NCBI GenBank assembly: GCA_026418955.1
Contig: JAOAAI010000249.1
Span: forward strand, 1-5,993
DNA from: Candidatus Goldiibacteriota bacterium
GTDB taxonomy: Bacteria; Oederibacteriota; PGYV01; DSYL01
Direction of reading: 5' to 3'
Length of the DNA stretch: 5,993 bases
Shown here in pieces: positions 1 through 5,906 of the stretch. How positions within the stretch are numbered: the first letter of the stretch is position 1; every line of letters begins with the position of its first letter. A model generated the notes under the pieces. It saw only the letters and a list, made by a program, of their open reading frames with translations, was not told where the DNA came from and ran no database searches. A program made the position numbers and the translations under genes.

Positions 1-2
1 TA

Positions 3-254
3 AATAAAGCTAAAACTTTTCATTTGTTCTTTAATTTTGCAAGAAAAAATTCTTACAAAGGTTTTAAATCCCCTTCTGATATATTATCTGAATACAACTT
101 ATCTTCCGATATCGCTTTTATTCAACCTATTATCATTGATAGATTATATAGACATAATTTCTCTTCTGAGGATAATTATTTGAACTACTATGTACATGTT
201 CTTCCTGATTATAAAATTCTTACTATTTCATACAAAACATTCTCAGTTAATTAA
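3..254 (+). CDS. C-terminal fragment of a probable DDE-type (integrase-core) transposase; 5' end lies outside the window
   Basis: The frame is open from the left edge (codons from position 3) to a TAA at 252-254, about 83 residues. No convincing start is present; the TTG at 24 lacks a ribosome-binding site and sits inside continuous coding sequence, so I read this as the tail of a longer gene. The stretch FNFARKN followed by YKGFKSPSDILSEY resembles the post-catalytic tail of integrase-core transposases, where an aromatic/Asn-rich segment leads into a 'G-x-K-[ST]-P' motif. The catalytic DDE residues would lie upstream and cannot be checked. The gene converges on the outer-membrane protein gene with only 20 bp between the two stop codons. 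A 12-bp perfect palindrome (AGTTAATTAACT, 245-256) spans the stop codon. The family is inferred from motif resemblance only; another mobile-element protein, or an unrelated hypothetical, is possible. Confidence 0.5.
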   Translation, partial: NKAKTFHLFFNFARKNSYKGFKSPSDILSEYNLSSDIAFIQPIIIDRLYRHNFSSEDNYLNYYVHVLPDYKILTISYKTFSVN

Positions 255-274
255 CTCAAAATAAATTTTCTATA

Positions 275-1063
275 TTATAATTCAAATAACAATAAAAGTC
301 CAAATTTATAAGGTGCGATTACATCTTCGCTATCATCAACATAGTTCCAACCATTTTGAAAAAGATTGTTAAATTTTAATTGTACAGAAGGAGCACCCAA
401 ATCTGCATACAAGGAAAATATTATTTTTTCTTTTTCTCCTAAATCTATATTCATATCAATCCCGAAATTTAAAAATGATAGGTAAAAACATATACCATTT
501 AAAGATCCCCATATCTTGCTTCTTTCAGCATTCATATAAGAAGCATTCCACGGATAAAGAATTAATCCAACACCAAACCATGGCTTTAAATTTTCATCAT
601 TTAATATGTAGTATTTTACACCTGCTTTTATTATAAATGTATTCATATAAAAATAAACATCACTATCAAAGGGACCATAAAAGTTAAAAGTATTACCTGT
701 CATATCTGCAATCCATGAACCAATCCCATATTCATCTTTTCTCGCACAGAGAATTCGTCTATCAGAATATCCGATTTCAAGAAATATTTTCCATTCATTA
801 CTCAAAGCATAAAGAATATGGCCAGCAAACCCATAGCCCATTTCATATGGTGCACCCTTATTATCATAAACTTCATTCTCAGGAGCGATTGCTGTTCCAT
901 TTGATTCTCCGTATTGAATGAATGCTGAAAATCCAAAATAAATTGAATGTGAGATATCAGTTTTATTATTGAAAGTGTTAATTTTTGAATCAATATTTTC
1001 TGAATATATAAAATTAAATAATAATAAACAAAATAATATATTAACTATTAATAAATTTTTCAT
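275..1063 (-). CDS. Predicted outer-membrane beta-barrel protein with signal peptide, function unknown
   Basis: A 262-residue protein that I do not recognise as a named family. From the chosen start it begins with Lys2, then a hydrophobic core of about 18 residues (LLIVNILFCLLLFNFIY) and a plausible cleavage site near FIYS/EN, as in a Sec signal peptide. The mature part is rich in aromatic and glycine residues with alternating hydrophobic strands (for example IYFGFSAFIQYG, FAGHILYALSNEWKIFLEIGY, FIIKAGVKYYIL, KPWFGVGLILYPW). It ends in a final hydrophobic strand FGLLLLFEL, typical of small outer-membrane barrels of about 8-10 strands. The frame extends upstream to an ATG at 1102; ATG 1081 has GGAAAAG just before it and ATG 1063 gives the cleanest signal peptide, so 1063 is preferred and 1081 remains possible. 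The 5' end overlaps the thymidylate synthase gene by 23 bp, suggesting translational coupling. No terminator was seen after the stop. Confidence 0.7.
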   Translation of the reverse strand: MKNLLIVNILFCLLLFNFIYSENIDSKINTFNNKTDISHSIYFGFSAFIQYGESNGTAIAPENEVYDNKGAPYEMGYGFAGHILYALSNEWKIFLEIGYSDRRILCARKDEYGIGSWIADMTGNTFNFYGPFDSDVYFYMNTFIIKAGVKYYILNDENLKPWFGVGLILYPWNASYMNAERSKIWGSLNGICFYLSFLNFGIDMNIDLGEKEKIIFSLYADLGAPSVQLKFNNLFQNGWNYVDDSEDVIAPYKFGLLLLFEL

Positions 1064-2540
1064 AATATTTCTTGAACTCATCTTTTCCACACAGGAGTGC
1101 ACCTGATAATGGTGCTACTCTTTTAACCGCTTCAACCATGGAAGTTACTATGTTTTGAATATCCCATTGAGCATGACTATCCATACGTAAACGAGCAAGA
1201 TGATAAAGTTCTCTTAAATTTATATTTATTAAAACTTTTCTCCTATGAGCATTTGTCAATACATACGCAGCAGCATGTTTATTTTTCTTATATAACTTCT
1301 CATATAGATTTTCTGTTTTTTTAATAATATCCTTTAATATTTTTTCCTGGTTAGTTATAAGGATTGACGGTGGAATAGTTATTCCGAGATTTATATCATA
1401 AGGTTGTTTTATTATTGTCATCATCCTGTGTCTTTTTAATTGTGCAAATGCACTGGCGCTTATAATCAATTCAAAACAAAAATTTATAAATTCAAATTGC
1501 CTAGGCATAGAATCATACTCAGTAAAACCCTCAAAAAACATCTTGAAAATCTTTTTTCTTTTCTTCTTGTCAATATTTTTAACTGATGAAAGACATTGTG
1601 AATAATTCATGTTTCCTTTTTGATAAAGTAAGCCAGCAATTATTTTTTCATCAATGTTATCTGTCCAATCAAATAAATTTACTTCCCTTTCTGTTTGGGA
1701 TGTTTTTTTACTAACAATTTTTATATTTTTTGAAATCATTTCAATCTTTTCTAAACCGGTCTTTAAAAAACCATCTGATACTTCCCATCCAAATTGCTTT
1801 TTAAAAGCAACAGGATCGGATAATATAATAAGAGATGGAACAACCTTTTTTGCTCTATCATAAAGTATTCTGGATAGTCTTCTAACTTCAGAAAGGGGGT
1901 TATATTTCAATTTGCGTAATATATATTCTAGATTACGTGCATTTGTAGAAAATCCAAGCTGACATTCAGTGGCTAGGCATACCATATATCGCGCATCTTC
2001 TTTTGCCCATCCTTCAACCATATTCTGACCTGATTTGGTATTTAATTTATCAATGTTTATTTTTTTTTGATATTCATGTAAAACAGGAAGTACTTTGTTA
2101 TAAGCATCAACTTGTAATCCAACTATTTTTCTGAAAAGATTTTTTTCTTTTTCATTGAATTCTTCTGGTATAACATAATCACCTTCTAATGTTATGTAAC
2201 GCTGTGATTTTTCTGTATAGGAACAAAGCCGGGCTTCTTCAAGCGATTCCACCGCAAGACGTGAAATACCTAAAATATCAAAATTCAAATAAGCATGCTC
2301 AGCAACAGAATGATGCCCCATCTTAAAAACAATATTTTCATTGGATTTTCTGGCTTTATCTACTTCTTCCCTTGCTTCTTTTCTTAATTGATTCACAGGC
2401 CTTGGGTCTCTGCTTATTCTGGCATAAGCAGCAGAAATTGTTTCTGGGGTTAAATTATCTTTTCCATCCCAGCCAAACTTTTTCAATTTCTCTAATGCAT
2501 CATAATCTATATTAAAACCAGCAAGTTTTACTTCTAACAT
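1041..2540 (-). CDS. thyX: Double-length FAD-dependent thymidylate synthase (two tandem ThyX domains)
   Basis: ThyX makes dTMP from dUMP using methylenetetrahydrofolate and reduced FAD, in the cytosol. Single-domain enzymes are about 220-250 residues; this is 499 with two ThyX-like halves. Domain 1 (about 30-235) has H76-H-S-V-A-E-H82, the right half of the signature (R104-L-C-S107-Y-T-E110-K-S112-Q-R114-Y) and an N200-A-R202 helix, but EAR (102-104) replaces the RHR triplet. Domain 2 (about 300-490) has Q367-L-K-R370-H-R372, N441-L-R443, R452 (aligning with the catalytic Arg, R174 in Thermotoga ThyX as I recall) and SHAQWDI (455-461), yet it lacks the following E-x-S-x-R part and the early His. 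The halves are therefore complementary. The start ATG has AAGGTG four bases upstream (2550-2545), and a TTGACA-type promoter precedes it. The family call is secure; how the active site is assembled is inference. Confidence 0.9.
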   Translation of the reverse strand: MLEVKLAGFNIDYDALEKLKKFGWDGKDNLTPETISAAYARISRDPRPVNQLRKEAREEVDKARKSNENIVFKMGHHSVAEHAYLNFDILGISRLAVESLEEARLCSYTEKSQRYITLEGDYVIPEEFNEKEKNLFRKIVGLQVDAYNKVLPVLHEYQKKINIDKLNTKSGQNMVEGWAKEDARYMVCLATECQLGFSTNARNLEYILRKLKYNPLSEVRRLSRILYDRAKKVVPSLIILSDPVAFKKQFGWEVSDGFLKTGLEKIEMISKNIKIVSKKTSQTEREVNLFDWTDNIDEKIIAGLLYQKGNMNYSQCLSSVKNIDKKKRKKIFKMFFEGFTEYDSMPRQFEFINFCFELIISASAFAQLKRHRMMTIIKQPYDINLGITIPPSILITNQEKILKDIIKKTENLYEKLYKKNKHAAAYVLTNAHRRKVLININLRELYHLARLRMDSHAQWDIQNIVTSMVEAVKRVAPLSGALLCGKDEFKKYYEKFINS

Positions 2541-2573
2541 TTTTCACCTTATAAAAAATTATATTAAATTTAT

Positions 2574-2602
2574 ATTATTTATTCATTTTTACTTTATGTC
2601 AA
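2574..2602 (-). promoter_or_regulatory. Candidate sigma70-type promoter for the thymidylate synthase gene
   Basis: On the minus strand a perfect TTGACA (2602-2597) is followed by a 17-base spacer and AATAAT (2579-2574), five of six matches to TATAAT though missing the first T. It lies in the 69-bp gap between the M48 protease stop and the ThyX start, leaving a leader of about 25-30 bases that contains the AAGGTG ribosome-binding site. This suggests the thymidylate synthase and outer-membrane protein genes can be transcribed separately from the upstream operon. The region is AT-rich, so the -10 box is weak evidence; the TTGACA box is the stronger part. Confidence 0.5.
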
Positions 2603-2609
2603 TAATAAT

Positions 2610-3419
2610 TTATAAATTTAATTTTATCTGATTGTTTATTAATACTTTATAATTTTTTTTATCAATGTAATTATTTATGGCTTTTATTCTATCTGAATAA
2701 TGTGGATGAGTGGTAAAAAGTGAAAATGCTTTGGTAGTAGCCTCATTTTTTCCAAAAACAGTTAGTAAATCAGTTGCTCCAGCTACATTTTTATACTTTT
2801 TATAAAGTAAATCTATAGCATATAGATCCGCTTTTATTTCCTGGTTTCTGGTATATTTTAGCTGAATACTAGAAATAGAACTAGAAAGTGTTTTATTTAA
2901 AAAAGTATCTGAACCAAATAAAACAGTAGTAATCAATGACAAAACAAGACCTCTACCAAGCCCTCTTAAATGGTCTCTATGAGCATAATGACCCAATTCA
3001 TGATATAAAACATATGCTAATTGATTTTCTGTTTTTACTGTTTTTAACAATCCGGATAAGACAATTATATTACCTCCTGGCAAGGCAAGAGCATTTACTT
3101 GTTTATTTTCTAGTATTCTTACAGTAAATTTTCTGTTTTTAAAATCTGTGTATGAAACAAGGTCATTTAAAAAATTCTGTAATTTTTTTTCTTTCGTTGT
3201 TATAGGCTTTTCTTTAAACATAATCATATAGTTATAAGCAAGTTTTTCCTCAAGTTCTGGAGATATTTTTTCAGCAGTTATATCAACAAGAAAACCAAGA
3301 GAAATATATATAAAAATTATAATTAAAACAAGTATTACAAGAAAATAAATAAAATCTTTTAATAAATTTGTAGTAGGTGCATTTACATCACCATCTGGTA
3401 ATTTTGGTATATATTTCAT
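2610..3419 (-). CDS. Membrane-anchored M48 family zinc metalloprotease (Ste24/HtpX/BepA-like catalytic domain)
   Basis: A 269-residue protein. One transmembrane helix (about residues 23-46, FIYFLVILVLIIIFIYISLG) anchors it. The catalytic domain follows: the zinc site H140-E-L-G-H144 sits in a helix (YVLYHELGHYAHRDH), the third ligand is E194 in RNQEIKADLYA with D198 conserved, and THPHYSDRI (237-245) is the usual M48 closing motif. The segment VNALALPGGNIIVLSGLL (108-125) is the characteristic pre-HEXXH strand. With one N-terminal helix it differs from HtpX, which has several helices, and from periplasmic BepA/LoiP, which have cleavable signals; the catalytic side (cytosol or periplasm) is not resolved. 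The start ATG overlaps the stop of the upstream YbjQ-domain gene as ATGA (3419-3416) and has no ribosome-binding site, so translation is probably coupled. The function is likely degradation of membrane or envelope proteins; the substrate is unknown. Confidence 0.85.
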   Translation of the reverse strand: MKYIPKLPDGDVNAPTTNLLKDFIYFLVILVLIIIFIYISLGFLVDITAEKISPELEEKLAYNYMIMFKEKPITTKEKKLQNFLNDLVSYTDFKNRKFTVRILENKQVNALALPGGNIIVLSGLLKTVKTENQLAYVLYHELGHYAHRDHLRGLGRGLVLSLITTVLFGSDTFLNKTLSSSISSIQLKYTRNQEIKADLYAIDLLYKKYKNVAGATDLLTVFGKNEATTKAFSLFTTHPHYSDRIKAINNYIDKKNYKVLINNQIKLNL

Positions 3420-3919
3420 TTTTTATATTTTATTGCTGTGGCATAGGCAAAAACCTCAACACTTCCTATACCACCTTTCTGACCAGCATTTTGTCCGATT
3501 GATGATGTCTCAATTCTTAAATTTATTATGATATCAACATTTTTACTAGCAGCTTTTTCTTTTAATCTCAATATTGCTTCTCTTCTTCCTCTGTCTATCA
3601 ATGTTTCATATGATTGAATACGGCCACCAAAAATTTGTTTTATCGCAGCAAAAACCATTTTAAAATAATCAAGAGCCACCACACATGAACCAGTTATGAA
3701 ATAAACATTTTCTATTTCTTTTGAATCATCAATAAAATCACCGGAATTCACAATAGGTATATGTATTAAATTTTCTTCTCTCTTTTTTATAGATCTATAA
3801 TGACTCTTTTCAGCAATTGTTCCTGAAGTAAAACCAAGAAATACTAAAAAGATAAAAAAAATCACATCTAGATTGTTTAAAATTATCTGTAGTAATGCAA
3901 TACTATCTTTATTCATCAT
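3416..3919 (-). CDS. Membrane-anchored YbjQ-domain protein
   Basis: A 167-residue protein with a hydrophobic N-terminal helix (about 13-34, ILNNLDVIFFIFLVFLGFTSG), a basic linker (Ser43-Arg47) and a C-terminal YbjQ-like domain (about 66-165). The domain shares with the neighbouring soluble YbjQ protein the ordered features ITGS (75-78), an I-x-GG turn (FGGR, 97-100), SYETL (103-107), RREAILRL (112-119) and INLRIETSSIGQ (132-143), so the two are paralogues. It differs by a glycine-rich insert (QNAGQKGGIGS, 143-153) near the C-terminus. YbjQ-family proteins form small ring oligomers of unclear function, and an anchored copy would place such a ring at the membrane. AAGGTGGA lies directly before the first ATG; the second ATG at 3916 has better spacing, so the true start may be 3916. 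It overlaps the preceding gene by up to 4 bp and the M48 gene by 4 bp. Confidence 0.75.
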   Translation of the reverse strand: MMNKDSIALLQIILNNLDVIFFIFLVFLGFTSGTIAEKSHYRSIKKREENLIHIPIVNSGDFIDDSKEIENVYFITGSCVVALDYFKMVFAAIKQIFGGRIQSYETLIDRGRREAILRLKEKAASKNVDIIINLRIETSSIGQNAGQKGGIGSVEVFAYATAIKYKK

Positions 3920-4230
3920 TCCACCTTAACTGCTGTCCCATATACATAAAGTTCTGCTGCACCCTGTGCAATAGATGACGTTGAAAATCTAACATTAATT
4001 ACTGCATTGGCACCGAGTTTTTCTGCCTGTTTTATCATACGCTCTATAGCTTCCTTTCTTGCTTCATTTAAAAGTTCTGTATAGCCTTTTAGTTCACCAC
4101 CTATGATGTTTTTAAGAGATGCCATAATATCTTTACCTATATGCTTTGCCCTTACAGTGCTACCAGTAACTAGACCATAATGCTCTACAATTTTCATACC
4201 AGGAACCATAGGGATGTTTGTTAATATCAT
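3916..4230 (-). CDS. YbjQ family (UPF0145/DUF74, heavy-metal-binding-like) protein
   Basis: A 104-residue cytosolic protein matching the YbjQ family over its whole length. It has an N-terminal strand ILTNIPMVPGMKI, then EHYGLVTGSTV (16-26), the helix with IIGGELKGYTELL (42-54), the helix NEARKEAIERMIKQAEKLGANAV (55-77) and a closing VRFSTSSIAQG...YVYGTAVKVE. YbjQ proteins are small alpha/beta proteins that form pentameric or larger rings; a metal-binding role has been suggested from structure but not proven. The start at 4230 is chosen over the upstream in-frame ATG at 4242 because a perfect GGAGGT lies 4 bases before 4230, and that same GGAGGT forms part of the first codons if 4242 is used. 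It is the first gene of a three-gene set with 4-bp overlaps. No clear promoter was recognised in the AT-rich upstream gap. Confidence 0.88.
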   Translation of the reverse strand: MILTNIPMVPGMKIVEHYGLVTGSTVRAKHIGKDIMASLKNIIGGELKGYTELLNEARKEAIERMIKQAEKLGANAVINVRFSTSSIAQGAAELYVYGTAVKVE

Positions 4231-4234
4231 AAAA

Positions 4235-4240
4235 ACCTCC
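4235..4240 (-). promoter_or_regulatory. Strong ribosome-binding site deciding the YbjQ start
   Basis: GGAGGT on the minus strand, followed by TTTT and then the ATG at 4230. This is the strongest Shine-Dalgarno sequence in the window and shows that the in-frame ATG at 4242 is not the start. It suggests the first gene of the YbjQ/M48 operon is translated more strongly than the two genes that depend on overlap coupling. Confidence 0.8.
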
Positions 4241-4249
4241 ATTTTTGTA

Positions 4250-4280
4250 AATCTTCTAATCTTTGCATCTTCTGATCTTT
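4250..4280 (-). repeat. GAAGAT-type short intergenic repeat, copy A (three to four degenerate units)
   Basis: On the minus strand this reads as degenerate units of about 7-8 bases built on GAAGAT or AAAGAT (AAAGATC, AGAAGATGC, AAAGATT, AGAAGATT). It lies between the spermidine-synthase-like gene and the YbjQ operon. A longer copy in the opposite orientation lies beyond the other end of the spermidine-synthase-like gene (5838-5875). The core GAAGATGC followed by [A/G]AAGAT is shared by both copies. Confidence 0.6.
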
Positions 4281-4323
4281 ATTTTTTAAAATTTAAAAAC
4301 TATAAATTTTAAGATAATTTTTA

Positions 4324-5796
4324 TTAAAACTGGTAGTCCTTACCGATTCTTAATACATTTTCATTTCTCCACTTCTCCATTATTCCAGAAGCGAGAAATT
4401 CTATAGGATTATAATTATCTGTAAAAATTTTTTCTTTTTTTTCTGGTTTTATATTTATATATTTATTACCTATATCTAAACTTCTATCTGATGCAAAATA
4501 AATTATATTTGTAAAACCATATTGATCTGCTTGCATATAAACATTTTTAAAAACTGATTTTAAAGTCCAGTAAATAAAAGTATACAAATCATCATGAATT
4601 ATCTGCCCTTTTTCATTGATAGAAATATGTGCAACAGTATTAACTGCTAGTATTCCATTTGGATTTAAAACTGACTTCATTAAAAAAAAAGCTTCTCTTG
4701 TAAAAAGATAAGGGCAGAGAGAATATCCAGAATAAACATCTGTAAAAATCACATCATATTTTTTTGATGTCTTACGTAGATATTCTCTGCCATCAGCAAT
4801 TATTGAGTTACCGGTAAAATTAAAATACTTTCTTGCAACATATTCTATTACAGGATCAATCTCAACATTATCAACATTTACTTTCAAATTCTTTAATCTG
4901 TTATCGATAGATCCTCCACCAAGTCCAATTATAAGAATATCATTGGGTTTACCAAAGAAGTCAATTGCTTGCAACATAACATCAATATATTGTAAAAAAT
5001 GTTGTTGAGTATTAATATCATACATAGACTGTAAAGCACCATCAATAAAAAATGCACGATAATTATTATAGTCTACCACTTTTATCTTTCCATAATGACC
5101 ATCTTTTTCAAACAACAACTTGCCTCTACTTTCTGGTTGTGGAGTGGTGGTAGCAACAAATCTAATAAAAAAAATTAATAATATAAATAAAATTATTTTT
5201 TTTTCTTTTATATAAATATACCATATAATCACTAGTAAAATTAATATGCTACCTGAAATATTAATAATCAAATTAATTCCCAAAAATGGAATTAGAAAAA
5301 AACCAGTTAAAATAGCACCAATAAAACTTCCTATTGTGGAAATACCATATAAAATACCGGCAGTAATACCAATATTATTTGTATCATTTGCGCATAATTT
5401 TACAAGATAGGGTGAAACAGTACCAAATAATAATAGTGGAATAGCAAATAAAATCACTGATGAAACAAAAGTACCCAATCTAAGTCCTAAAAAATCGGTC
5501 ATTGATATAACTGGTTTGGCAATATATGGTAATATAATCATCCATGTAGCGCCAGTAAAAATAAAAATATACATTAAATCTGGTTTTTTATATTTATCTG
5601 CAAAAAATCCACCTAAAAAATAACCGATGGCAAGAGAGACAAGAGTAATACCAATTAAAGATGCCCATACAAATATAGATGAACCATAATAAGGTGCAAT
5701 TATCCTTGTCCCAAGTATTTCAAGTATTAAAATAACTGCACCTATTATAAAAGAAGTTATATAATAATAAATTTTTATAAATTTATTTACACTCAT
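4324..5796 (-). CDS. Integral-membrane spermidine-synthase-like fusion protein (polytopic N-terminus plus aminopropyltransferase/methyltransferase-fold domain)
   Basis: A 490-residue protein. About seven membrane helices (roughly 12-30, 42-64, 75-93, 107-127, 145-166, 169-194, 198-214) carry the usual signature of this fused family, ILEILGTRIIAPYYGSS (24-40). A cytosolic Rossmann domain (about 225-470) follows: YGKIKVVD, IDGALQSMYD (251-260), motif I GLGGGS (291-296), the acidic VEIDP (311-315), ADGR (334-337), FTDVYSG (351-357) and FTDNYNPIEFL (458-468). The nucleophile-side Asp (D353) is kept, but the second Asp of the spermidine synthase DSxDP motif is Ser356, and the acidic gate residues after the QS segment are missing. 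Nucleotide binding is likely, but true spermidine synthesis is doubtful and the substrate is unknown. There is no Shine-Dalgarno sequence, and a promoter abuts the ATG. It is probably a single-gene transcript, with 93 bp before the YbjQ start. Confidence 0.85.
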   Translation of the reverse strand: MSVNKFIKIYYYITSFIIGAVILILEILGTRIIAPYYGSSIFVWASLIGITLVSLAIGYFLGGFFADKYKKPDLMYIFIFTGATWMIILPYIAKPVISMTDFLGLRLGTFVSSVILFAIPLLLFGTVSPYLVKLCANDTNNIGITAGILYGISTIGSFIGAILTGFFLIPFLGINLIINISGSILILLVIIWYIYIKEKKIILFILLIFFIRFVATTTPQPESRGKLLFEKDGHYGKIKVVDYNNYRAFFIDGALQSMYDINTQQHFLQYIDVMLQAIDFFGKPNDILIIGLGGGSIDNRLKNLKVNVDNVEIDPVIEYVARKYFNFTGNSIIADGREYLRKTSKKYDVIFTDVYSGYSLCPYLFTREAFFLMKSVLNPNGILAVNTVAHISINEKGQIIHDDLYTFIYWTLKSVFKNVYMQADQYGFTNIIYFASDRSLDIGNKYINIKPEKKEKIFTDNYNPIEFLASGIMEKWRNENVLRIGKDYQF

Positions 5797-5803
5797 AAAT
5801 ATA

Positions 5804-5831
5804 ATTATAAATTATTTTCATTTTTTGTAAA
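5804..5831 (-). promoter_or_regulatory. Candidate promoter directly abutting the spermidine-synthase-like start (possible leaderless transcript)
   Basis: On the minus strand TTTACA (5831-5826, five of six to TTGACA) is followed by a 16-base spacer and a perfect TATAAT (5809-5804). Only seven bases separate TATAAT from the ATG at 5796, so transcription would start at or within a base or two of the initiation codon. No Shine-Dalgarno-like sequence lies in those seven bases. The AT-rich background makes chance -10 boxes common, so this rests on the combined match and spacing. Confidence 0.5.
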
Positions 5832-5837
5832 CAAAAA

Positions 5838-5875
5838 TTTGAAGATGCGAAGATAGAAAGATTTGAAGATTCTAA
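5838..5875 (+). repeat. GAAGAT-type short intergenic repeat, copy B
   Basis: On the plus strand the units are GAAGATGC, GAAGATA, GAAAGATTT and GAAGATTC, about 7-9 bases each. Aligned to copy A (4250-4280, opposite strand) it matches closely except for one extra 8-base unit (GAAGATAG on this strand). It lies immediately upstream of the promoter of the spermidine-synthase-like gene, so the gene is bracketed by inverted copies. Confidence 0.6.
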
Positions 5876-5906
5876 TGTTAGTGTATATTATTGTGTGTAA
5901 TTTAAT

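Noticed and set aside
255..274. Possible bidirectional terminator between the two converging genes at the left end
   Set aside because: Only 20 AT-rich bases with no G-C stem. The nearby 12-bp palindrome (245-256) is all A/T apart from two G-C pairs and has no loop.
715..921. Plus-strand open frame opposite the outer-membrane protein gene
   Set aside because: It is fully inside a better-supported minus-strand gene with signal peptide and barrel-like strands. It has no ribosome-binding site and its His/Gln/Tyr-rich composition looks like an antisense shadow.
802..993. Minus-strand open frame in another frame of the outer-membrane protein gene
   Set aside because: It overlaps the main gene completely and shows no domain, no start signal and no coding-like composition.
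1654..1863. Plus-strand open frame opposite ThyX
   Set aside because: It lies within the clearly coding ThyX gene, in the inter-domain region. Its hydrophobic stretch comes from the complement of Lys/Ile-rich codons.
2936..3127. Plus-strand open frame opposite the M48 protease
   Set aside because: It lies across the zinc-site region of a well-supported protease gene and has no independent support.
4231..4242. Upstream in-frame ATG (4242) as the YbjQ start
   Set aside because: The codons after this ATG contain the GGAGGT ribosome-binding site for the ATG at 4230, and YbjQ family proteins normally begin at the position encoded from 4230.
4288..4310. AAAATTTA/TAAATTTT inverted repeat with a 7-base loop after the spermidine-synthase-like gene, considered as a terminator
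   Set aside because: The stem is entirely A-T, and on the coding strand it is followed by an A run instead of a T run, so it does not look like an intrinsic terminator.
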